Made by a program: the position numbers and the translations under genes
Source: Fibrella rubiginis
GTDB lineage: Bacteria > Bacteroidota > Bacteroidia > Cytophagales > Spirosomataceae
Assembly: GCF_017353185.1 (NCBI RefSeq)
Contig: NZ_JAFMYV010000013.1
Coordinates: forward strand, 1 to 64,000
Direction of reading: 5' to 3'
Length of the DNA: 64,000 nt
Part shown: piece by piece, positions 24,916 to 31,642 of the stretch
Layout of the letters: every line of letters starts with the position of its first letter
Position numbering within the stretch: the first letter of the stretch is position 1
Notes under the pieces: model-generated
Database searches by the model: none
The model's input: the letters and a program-made list of their open reading frames with translations, nothing else
Told to the model about the DNA's origin: nothing

Positions 24916-25632
24916 ATGATAGTACACCCTCTATTTTGGCTAAACTGGCTGGTACTGAGCTGTTGCTTAGAAGTTACCCCCTCACTAAAGGCAAGAGATC
25001 AGAGTCAAGATTCAATAGCTCAACGATGCCCGATAGCTGGACGAACAGAGAGATTTGACGCTGTACCAATTTCGAGTGACCCATTCAGCCGGGCGTGGAT
25101 AGCCACGGCATTACCAGACCAGATTACAGCTCAGTTCGTCGCGCTGTTCTGGCAATCGCCTGCATTGGCGCAAACTATCCCCTGCCTGCCACCCCTCGGC
25201 GACTGGTCGGGCAACTACATCTCATCAGGGTTTGGCTGGCGAAACCATCCGATGCTTCGCACCGTCCGACACCATGACGGTATCGACATTGCCGGTCCGC
25301 ATCAGTACGTGCGTGCAGCCGCAATGGGTCAAGTGAGTACGGTCGGCTACAGCAAAACCTTGGGCCACTTCGTCTGCATCGACCACCTGAACTCGTATCG
25401 TACCGTCTATGGCCACCTTTCGCTGACGTTGGTGCGGGTAGGCCAGACATTGCAAATTGGTGAAACGCTGGGTATCACGGGTCAGTCGGGCCGGGCCACG
25501 GGCGTGCATCTCCATTACAGCATTACGAAACAGAACGTACCTGTCGATCCGGTGCCATACCTCACGCTGGCAATGGATGTGGTACGTACCTATCAGCAAC
25601 AGGCCCGCCGACAGACCGGGTCTAATCCTTAA
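24916..25632 (+). CDS. M23-family peptidase (LytM-type), probable transfer-associated murein hydrolase
   Basis: 238 residues. Hydrophobic N-terminus (VHPLFWLNWLVLSCCLEV), compatible with a signal or lipoprotein leader (LSCC). The M23 domain (about residues 100-220) has the zinc ligands in HHDGID (first His-x3-Asp pair) and HLHY, with SGFGWRNHPM before and GITGQSGRATGVHLHY at the end. Zn-dependent cleavage of peptidoglycan cross-links in the periplasm is expected. It sits 14 bases before the coupling-protein gene, so a role in opening the wall for plasmid transfer is likely. Confidence 0.8.
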   Translation: MIVHPLFWLNWLVLSCCLEVTPSLKARDQSQDSIAQRCPIAGRTERFDAVPISSDPFSRAWIATALPDQITAQFVALFWQSPALAQTIPCLPPLGDWSGNYISSGFGWRNHPMLRTVRHHDGIDIAGPHQYVRAAAMGQVSTVGYSKTLGHFVCIDHLNSYRTVYGHLSLTLVRVGQTLQIGETLGITGQSGRATGVHLHYSITKQNVPVDPVPYLTLAMDVVRTYQQQARRQTGSNP

Positions 25633-25646
25633 CTTATTTTATTACT

Positions 25647-27827
25647 ATGCCGGAAATGACCAGCAAAGAACGCGAGGGCCATACCCAGACCGTTGAGTTA
25701 TTTATTATCGCTGCCGTAGGGATGCTATTGCTCCATTGCCTGTGGTTTTGTCATGAGCTTATTGAGCCGGCTATTTGGCTACGTAGCTATCTATATAGTT
25801 TTTTATCCACGCTTAACAATCGGCTGGGCCTGTTCCGAAATCCGTTCACTAGTAAAGCGTTTGTGCTGTTGTTGCTCTTCCTGTACGCCATCGGCTCGAA
25901 AGGCAAGATTGATCCGGGCATTGGGCGGCATCAGGTACTGCGGCACACGGGCGCAGGCCTGCTGCTGTTTCTGGGTTCGATACCGCTGTTGTATGCTAAA
26001 GCACTCGTGGCTCCACTGGCAGTCGATATACTGTATATTGGCCTAACGGTAGGCGGTACCATGCAATTAATCAAAGGAGGGCAGTACCTGTCGCGCATCC
26101 TCTTTACGCGGTCGCCGAACGATATTTTCAACGATACCAACGAAGAGTTTCCGCAGAACGAAACCTTCGTGCAGAATGAGTTCTCGATCCATTTTCAAAC
26201 GCAGTATTTCTTCAAAGGCCAATGGCGGCAGGGGCTGATTAATATCGTGAATCCATTCCGCTCCAACATGGTGCTGGGTTTGCAGGGGTCGGGGAAAACC
26301 TTTGCCGTGCTGATTCAGGCACTTTGGCAAAGTCTTTACAAAGGCTATACGGCTTACGTCTATGATTTCAAATTTCCTGACCTGACGGAAGAAGCCTACA
26401 ACGCCTATCGCAAGACCCTGGCCGAGAACACCTACGCCTGGACACCCGCCGATCAATTGGCCGAGCGCAAACGAAACCGACAACCGCTGATTCCAAAGTT
26501 CTACGTCCTGAATTTCGACGACATCGAGTTTTCGCACCGCTGCAACCCCATCCACGCCGACGGTATGACCGACGTGATGGATGCCTATGAAGCCGCCCAA
26601 ACAGTGATGCTCAACTTGAACAAAACCTGGGCGCAGAAACAGGGGGAATTCTTCCCGGAGTCGGCGATCAATTTTCTAACATCGGTATTCTGGTACCTGC
26701 GGACGGTCAGCCTGAAGTATCGTGCGCTATTGGAAGCAGAACGGGCCAAACCCGAATCGGCGCAAGACCCGGATCGGCTGGCGGCTTACCAGAGGTTGGC
26801 CAACTGCTGCACCTTCCCGCATACGCTGGAATTCACGAACCGACGCTACGACGAAACGTTCGCCTTGATGGAACGATACCCCGAAGTAGAAATCTACGTG
26901 CGGCCCTTCATCGATGCCCGCGACGGTGGGGCGATGGAGCAGTTGGAAGGGCAAATCTCGTCGGTACGTATCCCGATGGCTCGGCTCTCCTCCCCAACGT
27001 TATACTGGGTCATGACAGGCCACGATTTCTCGCTCGACATCAACAATCCCAATGATCCTAAAATCCTGTGCACCGGTAACAACCCTGACCGGACAGCCAT
27101 TTACGGGACGGCCTTCTCGCTCTACACGGCCCGGCTGATGAAATCGGTAAATCGGAAAGGCCGACTTAAATCGGCCCTGTTCTGGGACGAGCTACCAACG
27201 ATGTTCCTCAAAGGTCTCGATATGCTGATCGCAACGGCCCGCTCGAATAAGGTCGCCACTTGGTTGGGTATTCAAGATTTCGAGCAGCTCACGCGGGACT
27301 ACGGCGAGAAAGAAGCAAAGGTGATTATGAACCTCGGAGCCAACGTGTTTTCAGGTACGGTGGTCTATGAGACCGCCGAGAAACTGTCGCGCCGATTCGG
27401 CAAAACGAACCAGGCCAAAGAGTCGATTACCTACTCAAAGAACGACACCACAATCAACGTATCGCAGCAACTAACCGAGATGATTCCAGCGGCTAAAATC
27501 TCCCGGCTCAAACAGGGGGAGTTCGTCGGGCAATTCGTTGATAACTTCGGCGAAGAACTGGACCTGAAAACCTTTAAGTGCCTGATCAGTGTAGACAGTG
27601 AGCAGCTAAAAAAGCCTCACAAATTGCCCCCCATGCTCGACCTTGACGGCATCATTCGTGACGTATACGGTGGTAATCCAGGTACGTTAACGCCTACCGA
27701 ACGACAGCACTACAAAACCCAGTTGCTTCAGGATAACTACCGGCGGGTAAAAGAAGACATTCAGCTACTGGTCGATTATGAGGTGGCTGAGTTTGGGATT
27801 GTGTTTAAGGAGAGAAAAGCAACGTAG
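25647..27827 (+). CDS. TraG/VirD4-type coupling protein
   Basis: 726 residues. N-terminal membrane segments at about 12-35, 68-86, 97-115 and 117-140, then a cytosolic ATPase. Walker A is GLQGSGKTF (about residue 210), Walker B ALFWDELPTMFLKG (about 508), and the TraG-type ending includes ATWLGIQDFEQLTRDYGEKEA. It would link the relaxase-DNA complex to a type IV secretion channel. No VirB4 or other channel gene is present in the window, so the channel must come from elsewhere. Confidence 0.9.
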   Translation: MPEMTSKEREGHTQTVELFIIAAVGMLLLHCLWFCHELIEPAIWLRSYLYSFLSTLNNRLGLFRNPFTSKAFVLLLLFLYAIGSKGKIDPGIGRHQVLRHTGAGLLLFLGSIPLLYAKALVAPLAVDILYIGLTVGGTMQLIKGGQYLSRILFTRSPNDIFNDTNEEFPQNETFVQNEFSIHFQTQYFFKGQWRQGLINIVNPFRSNMVLGLQGSGKTFAVLIQALWQSLYKGYTAYVYDFKFPDLTEEAYNAYRKTLAENTYAWTPADQLAERKRNRQPLIPKFYVLNFDDIEFSHRCNPIHADGMTDVMDAYEAAQTVMLNLNKTWAQKQGEFFPESAINFLTSVFWYLRTVSLKYRALLEAERAKPESAQDPDRLAAYQRLANCCTFPHTLEFTNRRYDETFALMERYPEVEIYVRPFIDARDGGAMEQLEGQISSVRIPMARLSSPTLYWVMTGHDFSLDINNPNDPKILCTGNNPDRTAIYGTAFSLYTARLMKSVNRKGRLKSALFWDELPTMFLKGLDMLIATARSNKVATWLGIQDFEQLTRDYGEKEAKVIMNLGANVFSGTVVYETAEKLSRRFGKTNQAKESITYSKNDTTINVSQQLTEMIPAAKISRLKQGEFVGQFVDNFGEELDLKTFKCLISVDSEQLKKPHKLPPMLDLDGIIRDVYGGNPGTLTPTERQHYKTQLLQDNYRRVKEDIQLLVDYEVAEFGIVFKERKAT

Positions 27828-27861
27828 TCTGCTCGGTAAGCTTACCTATTTAACTTATAGT

Positions 27862-28074
27862 TTAGTTGCAAAAGAGTGCTACAGTAACCTGAACGGGATG
27901 AGCAGCAGGAGGGGAGTTTAGTCGCTGTTCTATATGCCTTATCATGTCGTTCGTACCTTGACGGTACCCGTACTGTTGTCCCCATATAAACCCAGTCGCA
28001 GTTCATAAAGCAATCAGCACGATCATAAGTAGGAGTCGTCTACGTGCGTAGTTTGGTATCTTTTCAGGCATCAT
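27862..28074 (-). pseudogene. Small membrane-protein gene interrupted by an in-frame TGA
   Basis: A 71-codon frame from ATG-ATG (28074) to TAA (27862) is open except for TGA at codon 24 (28003-28005). Upstream: MMPEKIPNYARRRLLLMIVL, a basic residue run then a membrane helix. Downstream in the same frame: GFIWGQQYGYRQGTNDMIRH, which reads as protein. Either a nonsense mutation in a small anchored protein or two unrelated short frames. The 27828-28248 gap contains nothing else convincing besides the hairpin at 28217. Confidence 0.4.
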
Positions 28075-28216
28075 AGTTATTTTAAAAAAGTGAGCCCTTC
28101 GTAAGAAAGTCCCGACGTTGGTTCATAAACACTCTTATGTTGTATGGTCATTTCAAATAATAAATTGGTTCTTCGCACTTTGTGTAAAGCTTACAAAAAT
28201 ACCCCTTTGTTCCTTT

Positions 28217-28240
28217 CTGACTGCCTTTAAGGGCAGTCAG
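28217..28240 (-). terminator. Hairpin after the DUF932-like gene
   Basis: 9-bp stem CTGACTGCC/GGCAGTCAG with a 6-base loop, 9 bases beyond the stop at 28249. It is followed on the minus strand by AAAGGAACAAAGGGGTATTTTTG, which includes a diverged copy of the CCCCTTGATT motif (TACCCCTTTGTT at about 28199). Confidence 0.55.
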
Positions 28241-28248
28241 CTTACTTG

Positions 28249-29247
28249 TTACAAAACGTAGTTTGCTGCGATAGCGTGGAATGCCTTCTCATCGAGGGCG
28301 TAGCGGGCGGGTAAGTTCAGCCCGGTGTTGCCATTGAATAGGGCGTGGTTCACTCCGTTGTACAATAGCCAGGCATTTGGCCCCGTACCCAAAACGCTTT
28401 CTTCAATAGCCATGCGCTCCATTGCAGCATCAACCAGCTTTTGCGAGATACCCACTTTACGAACTAGTTTAGCGGCTTCTTGTCGGTCGGTTACGGCTGT
28501 GTCATGCATTAGTTTAAAGACCTCGTGCGTGGGGCTGGGAGCCTGCTGTGCGTACTGCATAAAATTGCGCAGGAAATTGACAAGGAACGCCTTAAACTGA
28601 TTAAGGTTAATACCTCGGTGCGTAAAGATGTGCTGATAGGCCCGGAGCGTTTCCGCGCTTTCGTACACCCATTCCAGCCCCTTCACCTTAGCTTTCTCCG
28701 GTGTTTGACCCGTTACGAGCCAATCGAGGTACTGGTCAAGGCTAATAAATTCATCCGCCCAACCCATCATGCCGTTAGAGCAAATTTGCCGGTAGTAAGC
28801 AACGCGTACTTTTTGCTGTCGTACCCGCTTCATCTCTGTACCCTGGATGGTGAACTGCGACTTACCCGTGTACGAATTAGTAAACGTTAATTGCCGCTGA
28901 ATGATGTCGTTGGGGCCAACGGTCGTTTCGTCGGGCAGTAGTACGTTGATAGCGTATTCGCCGTTTCGGCTATAGCGGATATGAACCGGCTGCTCTATTC
29001 CGGCCACCTCCGTTACAGCATCGCGGATAATGGTATTCGGAACGAGCGAGTACCGGGGCGACTGCGCGGCAAAAACCTGCCGTTCCTCGTTTGGCATTGT
29101 GCCGACTATGAAGTGTTGCCGGTCGGTCGGAACCATCCGGTAGGGTTCGGGCAGCACGTCGCGGGCGGGAACGGACTTAACCGGGAAACAGATGGTATCC
29201 CATGACGTAGTGGTAAGCAGTTGGTTGTTAACATTGGCCTTTTTCAT
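28249..29247 (-). CDS. DUF932-like (phage/plasmid-like) protein
   Basis: 332 residues from the ATG at 29247 (MKKANVN). Conserved features of DUF932: SPRYSLVPNTIIRDAV (about residues 65-80), the RQICSNGMMGW centre (about 155-165) and NAWLLYNGVNHALF near the end (about 297-310). Common on plasmids and phages; function unknown, with antirestriction or recombination roles suggested only by context. Upstream (minus strand) are a TATTTTTATA box and the TACCCCTTGATT motif 148 bases away. Confidence 0.7.
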   Translation of the reverse strand: MKKANVNNQLLTTTSWDTICFPVKSVPARDVLPEPYRMVPTDRQHFIVGTMPNEERQVFAAQSPRYSLVPNTIIRDAVTEVAGIEQPVHIRYSRNGEYAINVLLPDETTVGPNDIIQRQLTFTNSYTGKSQFTIQGTEMKRVRQQKVRVAYYRQICSNGMMGWADEFISLDQYLDWLVTGQTPEKAKVKGLEWVYESAETLRAYQHIFTHRGINLNQFKAFLVNFLRNFMQYAQQAPSPTHEVFKLMHDTAVTDRQEAAKLVRKVGISQKLVDAAMERMAIEESVLGTGPNAWLLYNGVNHALFNGNTGLNLPARYALDEKAFHAIAANYVL

Positions 29248-29394
29248 GGCGATCAGCAAGTAAAGAGTTTGAAAATCCGGCCTGTCTTTCAGGCCTTTTG
29301 CTGATATAAAAATAGCTAATTCAATAGATCATAACTAATTGAAAAACAGGTATATATGTCTTTATAGCCCACTACTGTTCACTGATTTTTCCAA

Positions 29395-29406
29395 TACCCC
29401 TTGATT
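29395..29406 (+). promoter_or_regulatory. TACCCCTTGATT motif
   Basis: Exact copy of the recurring motif in the divergent gap between the DUF932-like gene (-) and the small gene at 29488 (+). Confidence 0.45.
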
Positions 29407-29417
29407 ATTTTCAGCGC

Positions 29418-29449
29418 ACGAATACCCCTTTTGCAAAAGGGGTATTCGT
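29418..29449. repeat. 32-bp perfect palindrome
   Basis: ACGAATACCCCTTTT and its complement flank a central GC, giving uninterrupted self-complementarity. It contains TACCCCTT, the first half of the recurring motif, in both orientations. It lies 9 bases upstream of the TATTTTTG promoter box of the 29488 gene, so it is a candidate operator. Confidence 0.55.
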
Positions 29450-29457
29450 ATTAAAGG

Positions 29458-29465
29458 TATTTTTG
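29458..29465 (+). promoter_or_regulatory. -7 box (TATTTTTG) for small gene at 29488
   Basis: Perfect TAnnTTTG match 22 bases before the ATG at 29488. Confidence 0.5.
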
Positions 29466-29487
29466 CTAACTGTCGATCAGAATCGTT

Positions 29488-29727
29488 ATGGAATCGCCCC
29501 AATCTGTGTTTTTTATCGAAGGCCAAGCGGACCCGGAGAAGCACCTGCAACAAACCGTCCAGCTCATGATCGACGCGGAAGCCTGGATCAGCATCACGCT
29601 GAAGCAACACCCTATCAAAGGGCTTGAAGTGGACGTTAAATCGGCCAACCTAAGTGGCGAGCAACTGAACCAGATACTACAATTTGCGGTCAGTGCTACC
29701 AGCGGCCCGCCGACACCTCAGAATTAG
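29488..29727 (+). CDS. Small hypothetical protein under palindromic control
   Basis: 79 residues with a mixed helix/strand pattern (HLQQTVQLMIDAEAWISITLKQH). No family recognised. Supported as a real gene by the promoter box and the palindrome immediately upstream; the opposite-strand frame across it is judged a shadow. Confidence 0.5.
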   Translation: MESPQSVFFIEGQADPEKHLQQTVQLMIDAEAWISITLKQHPIKGLEVDVKSANLSGEQLNQILQFAVSATSGPPTPQN

Positions 29728-29751
29728 CCAATTAACTATCCTGTTTACAGC

Positions 29752-30069
29752 TCAGGCATACACGCGAGCCAATGAGAGCCGTAAACCCGTCATGCGCTCA
29801 ATAGTGGCGTGTAGGTCACTGGCTTCGACCTGCTCCATGACGACTTCTGTGATCGTCTGCTTTGTTTCAGTCGAAAATGTTAATTGATATAGATCTTCGC
29901 CGATGTCGTAACGTACCTGAACAGAGTTGAACTTAGAATTGGCTATGCGCCATTGCAGTACGTTCGATGCGTTGTCAAACGTGATGTTTTTGGCTCCCAT
30001 CATAAAGAAGGCCATTCGACCAATCTGGTCGTAGAGGGTTTGCAGATAAGGGTTCATCGTCTTTGCCAT
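29752..30069 (-). CDS. Hypothetical protein
   Basis: 105 residues, alpha/beta pattern (helical N-terminus YLQTLYDQIGRMAFFMMGAK, strands WRIANSKFNSVQVRYDIGED, helix TITEVVMEQVEASDLH). No family recognised. It follows the 30099-30383 gene by 29 bases on the same strand and ends convergently with the 29488 gene. Confidence 0.5.
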   Translation of the reverse strand: MAKTMNPYLQTLYDQIGRMAFFMMGAKNITFDNASNVLQWRIANSKFNSVQVRYDIGEDLYQLTFSTETKQTITEVVMEQVEASDLHATIERMTGLRLSLARVYA

Positions 30070-30098
30070 TGCGGTACTTTATATTGGGTTATACACTG

Positions 30099-30383
30099 TT
30101 AGTTCTGGTCATAGGTACGTTGCATACAAGCCATTCGCCGGGATAAATACAGTTGAAACAGGGTAGCTTCAATAGCCTTGCCCACGAGCCAATGGGCAAC
30201 GTCGGGCGAACACATTTGAGTCGGGTTTTCCAAATCAGCTTCAGCGATGCTCTCCCATATCGGGAAATCATCGGCGGGGTTACTAAACACAAATCCGTGC
30301 TGCCGGGCAGTGGCGCCAAGGTCGCGGTTAATTCGGCTGTCGATGGCTAACCGGATGCGGGCGGGGCTGATAAAGCAATGCAT
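30099..30383 (-). CDS. Hypothetical protein
   Basis: 94 residues. An N-terminal segment with basic and hydrophobic residues (MHCFISPARIRLAIDSRINR) is followed by an acidic middle and a helix rich in aromatic residues. No family recognised. The upstream gap has the CCCCTTGATT motif about 145 bases away, as for the other backbone genes. Confidence 0.45.
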   Translation of the reverse strand: MHCFISPARIRLAIDSRINRDLGATARQHGFVFSNPADDFPIWESIAEADLENPTQMCSPDVAHWLVGKAIEATLFQLYLSRRMACMQRTYDQN

Positions 30384-30496
30384 AAAAGGCCGTTGAGTCA
30401 GCGTATTATCTATTGCCTCGCGCTGAACTCAATATAAATTTACAGCCTAATATTATATTTTAAAATACTGATAGTCAGTGTTTTATGCTTTCAAAT

Positions 30497-30539
30497 CCTC
30501 TTGATTACTACGTAGCTTGCTTTTCGATTCCCCTTGATT
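30497..30539 (+). promoter_or_regulatory. Two diverged CCCCTTGATT motifs
   Basis: ATCCTCTTGATT at about 30496-30507 and TTCCCCTTGATT at 30528-30539, in the same orientation as the other copies. Upstream on the + strand is GATAGTCAGTGTTTTATG, close to the GATAATCAGTGTTTTGTG block at 20508. Confidence 0.4.
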
Positions 30540-30544
30540 TATAC

Positions 30545-30570
30545 ATAAAAAAACCCGCTTACGGGCGGGT
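30545..30570 (-). terminator. Intrinsic terminator of the XRE regulator gene
   Basis: Stem ACCCGC/GCGGGT followed on the minus strand by seven T residues, 24 bases after the stop at 30594. Confidence 0.75.
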
Positions 30571-30593
30571 GAAACAACCAATTGCAATTTGTA

Positions 30594-30890
30594 TTATTCA
30601 GTCATAGGCTGCGGTTTGGGTTCAACATCTTTAGCGGCTTGCTGCTGTTCAATCCAAGCGCGCTTGTAAACCGCGTAACATAGACTGAATACCTGTTCTG
30701 GGGGAAGCTCAAGAAACATAGCCAGTTCGTCAACTTCGTTGATGGTGATGTTGCGAAGATTGTTTTGCCTGGTTTTGTACCAGTTGTTGTACGACATCTT
30801 CATCACCTCGGCAATTTTTGCCTGTTTTATGCCTCGGAAATCAATGAGGCCAACGATGTCTTCGTACAGTAATTTGGGTTTCTCTTCCAT
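30594..30890 (-). CDS. Small XRE-like helix-turn-helix regulator
   Basis: 98 residues from the ATG at 30890; the extra 31 residues of the longer frame are encoded by the operator repeat and are discarded. Residues 8-65 form a Cro/CI-type HTH (YEDIVGLIDFRGIKQAKIAE as first helices, MSYNNWYKTRQNN as turn and recognition helix). The C-terminus is helical with a charged tail. The ATG lies inside the left arm of a large inverted repeat, so autoregulation is very likely. Confidence 0.65.
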   Translation of the reverse strand: MEEKPKLLYEDIVGLIDFRGIKQAKIAEVMKMSYNNWYKTRQNNLRNITINEVDELAMFLELPPEQVFSLCYAVYKRAWIEQQQAAKDVEPKPQPMTE

Positions 30891-30965
30891 TTTTTGCTGA
30901 GATAATAGCGTCAAGACATATGATGAATTCGGATGTATTGACGCTGTAATTTCAGCAAAAAATGG
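30887..30965. promoter_or_regulatory. Bipartite inverted-repeat operator over the XRE start codon
   Basis: Outer arms CCATTTTTTGCTGA (30887-30900) and its complement (30952-30965); inner arms AGCGTCAA (30907-30914) and TTGACGCT (30938-30945). Both pairs are separated by exactly 6 bases on each side, leaving a 23-base centre. The outer left arm includes the start codon of the regulator. Confidence 0.7.
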
Positions 30966-31006
30966 AATATCTCCTAACAACACTGTAAATTTTATTGACT
31001 TTTTGT

Positions 31007-31498
31007 TTAATTTTTTATCTGACTGTTTTCGACTACTGGGAAACCGTATTTCCGTAGCAGGTCGCAGAATCCCTTTGTGTAGGACAGTTTCCCCCCATTA
31101 ACCGCCTGCACCATAGTCATCAGATCGACAATGGTGTCCGCACTTGCGCAGTAACCAGCCAAGTCTGCATTGAAGGCGTGAATGACCTTGCCCAGATCTG
31201 GCTGATCGAAATAGACAATCGGAGCAAACCAGCTATGCTTTTCCCGCATGATCCGAATCTCGATCAACTCTTCGTGCGAAAGCTGACTACTATCGAAGAG
31301 AACAATCAAGCGACTTCGACATAATGTAGAACGTAACGTAGCGGCTTGTCGAAACGCTGGCCAATCGGCTGCTATTTTGATAAGACACCCTGCCCGCTTC
31401 TCGGTTAAAGTGGTGGGAGATCTCTCGATTTGACGTTGTTGGATGGAAGGCCCTACAAACCAGATTTCTTTTGATGAAATTGAAAAGAGCGTACACAT
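31007..31498 (-). CDS. Receiver-like protein lacking an output domain
   Basis: 163 residues from the ATG at 31498 (MCTLFSIS). The middle resembles a NarL-type receiver: SRLIVLFDSS..., then HSWFAPIVYFDQPDLGKVIHAFNADLAGYCASA, and VDLMTMVQAVNGGKLSY at the end. The phospho-acceptor may be the Asp of VLFDSS, but the acidic pair at the N-terminus is not evident and there is no DNA-binding domain. It may be a pseudo-receiver or the remnant of a LuxR-type regulator. It lies downstream of lanB after a terminator. Confidence 0.5.
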   Translation of the reverse strand: MCTLFSISSKEIWFVGPSIQQRQIERSPTTLTEKRAGCLIKIAADWPAFRQAATLRSTLCRSRLIVLFDSSQLSHEELIEIRIMREKHSWFAPIVYFDQPDLGKVIHAFNADLAGYCASADTIVDLMTMVQAVNGGKLSYTKGFCDLLRKYGFPVVENSQIKN

Positions 31499-31546
31499 AC
31501 GGCGGATATGTGGCGATTTAAAGGACTTCTGGGTCCAGCCACATAT

Positions 31547-31585
31547 CAAAAAAAGAGGTTGAAGCGGATGGCTCCAACCTCTTTT
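31547..31585 (-). terminator. Intrinsic terminator of lanB-like gene
   Basis: 15-bp stem (AAAAGAGGTTGAAGC against GCTCCAACCTCTTTT, one G-U type mismatch), 5-base loop, and a T run on the minus strand, about 60 bases after the stop at 31643. Confidence 0.8.
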
Positions 31586-31642
31586 CGATCAACCTAAATC
31601 CATATTCGGCCAATCCATAAAGGGGCATTTATGTTCGGTGAA

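Noticed and set aside
25647-27827. Complete conjugation system
   Set aside because: Only the coupling protein and a murein hydrolase are present; no VirB4, pilin or channel genes were found in the window.
29362-29610. Minus-strand ORF over the palindrome and the 29488 gene
   Set aside because: It would use the palindrome as coding sequence; the plus-strand frame has a promoter box and better composition.
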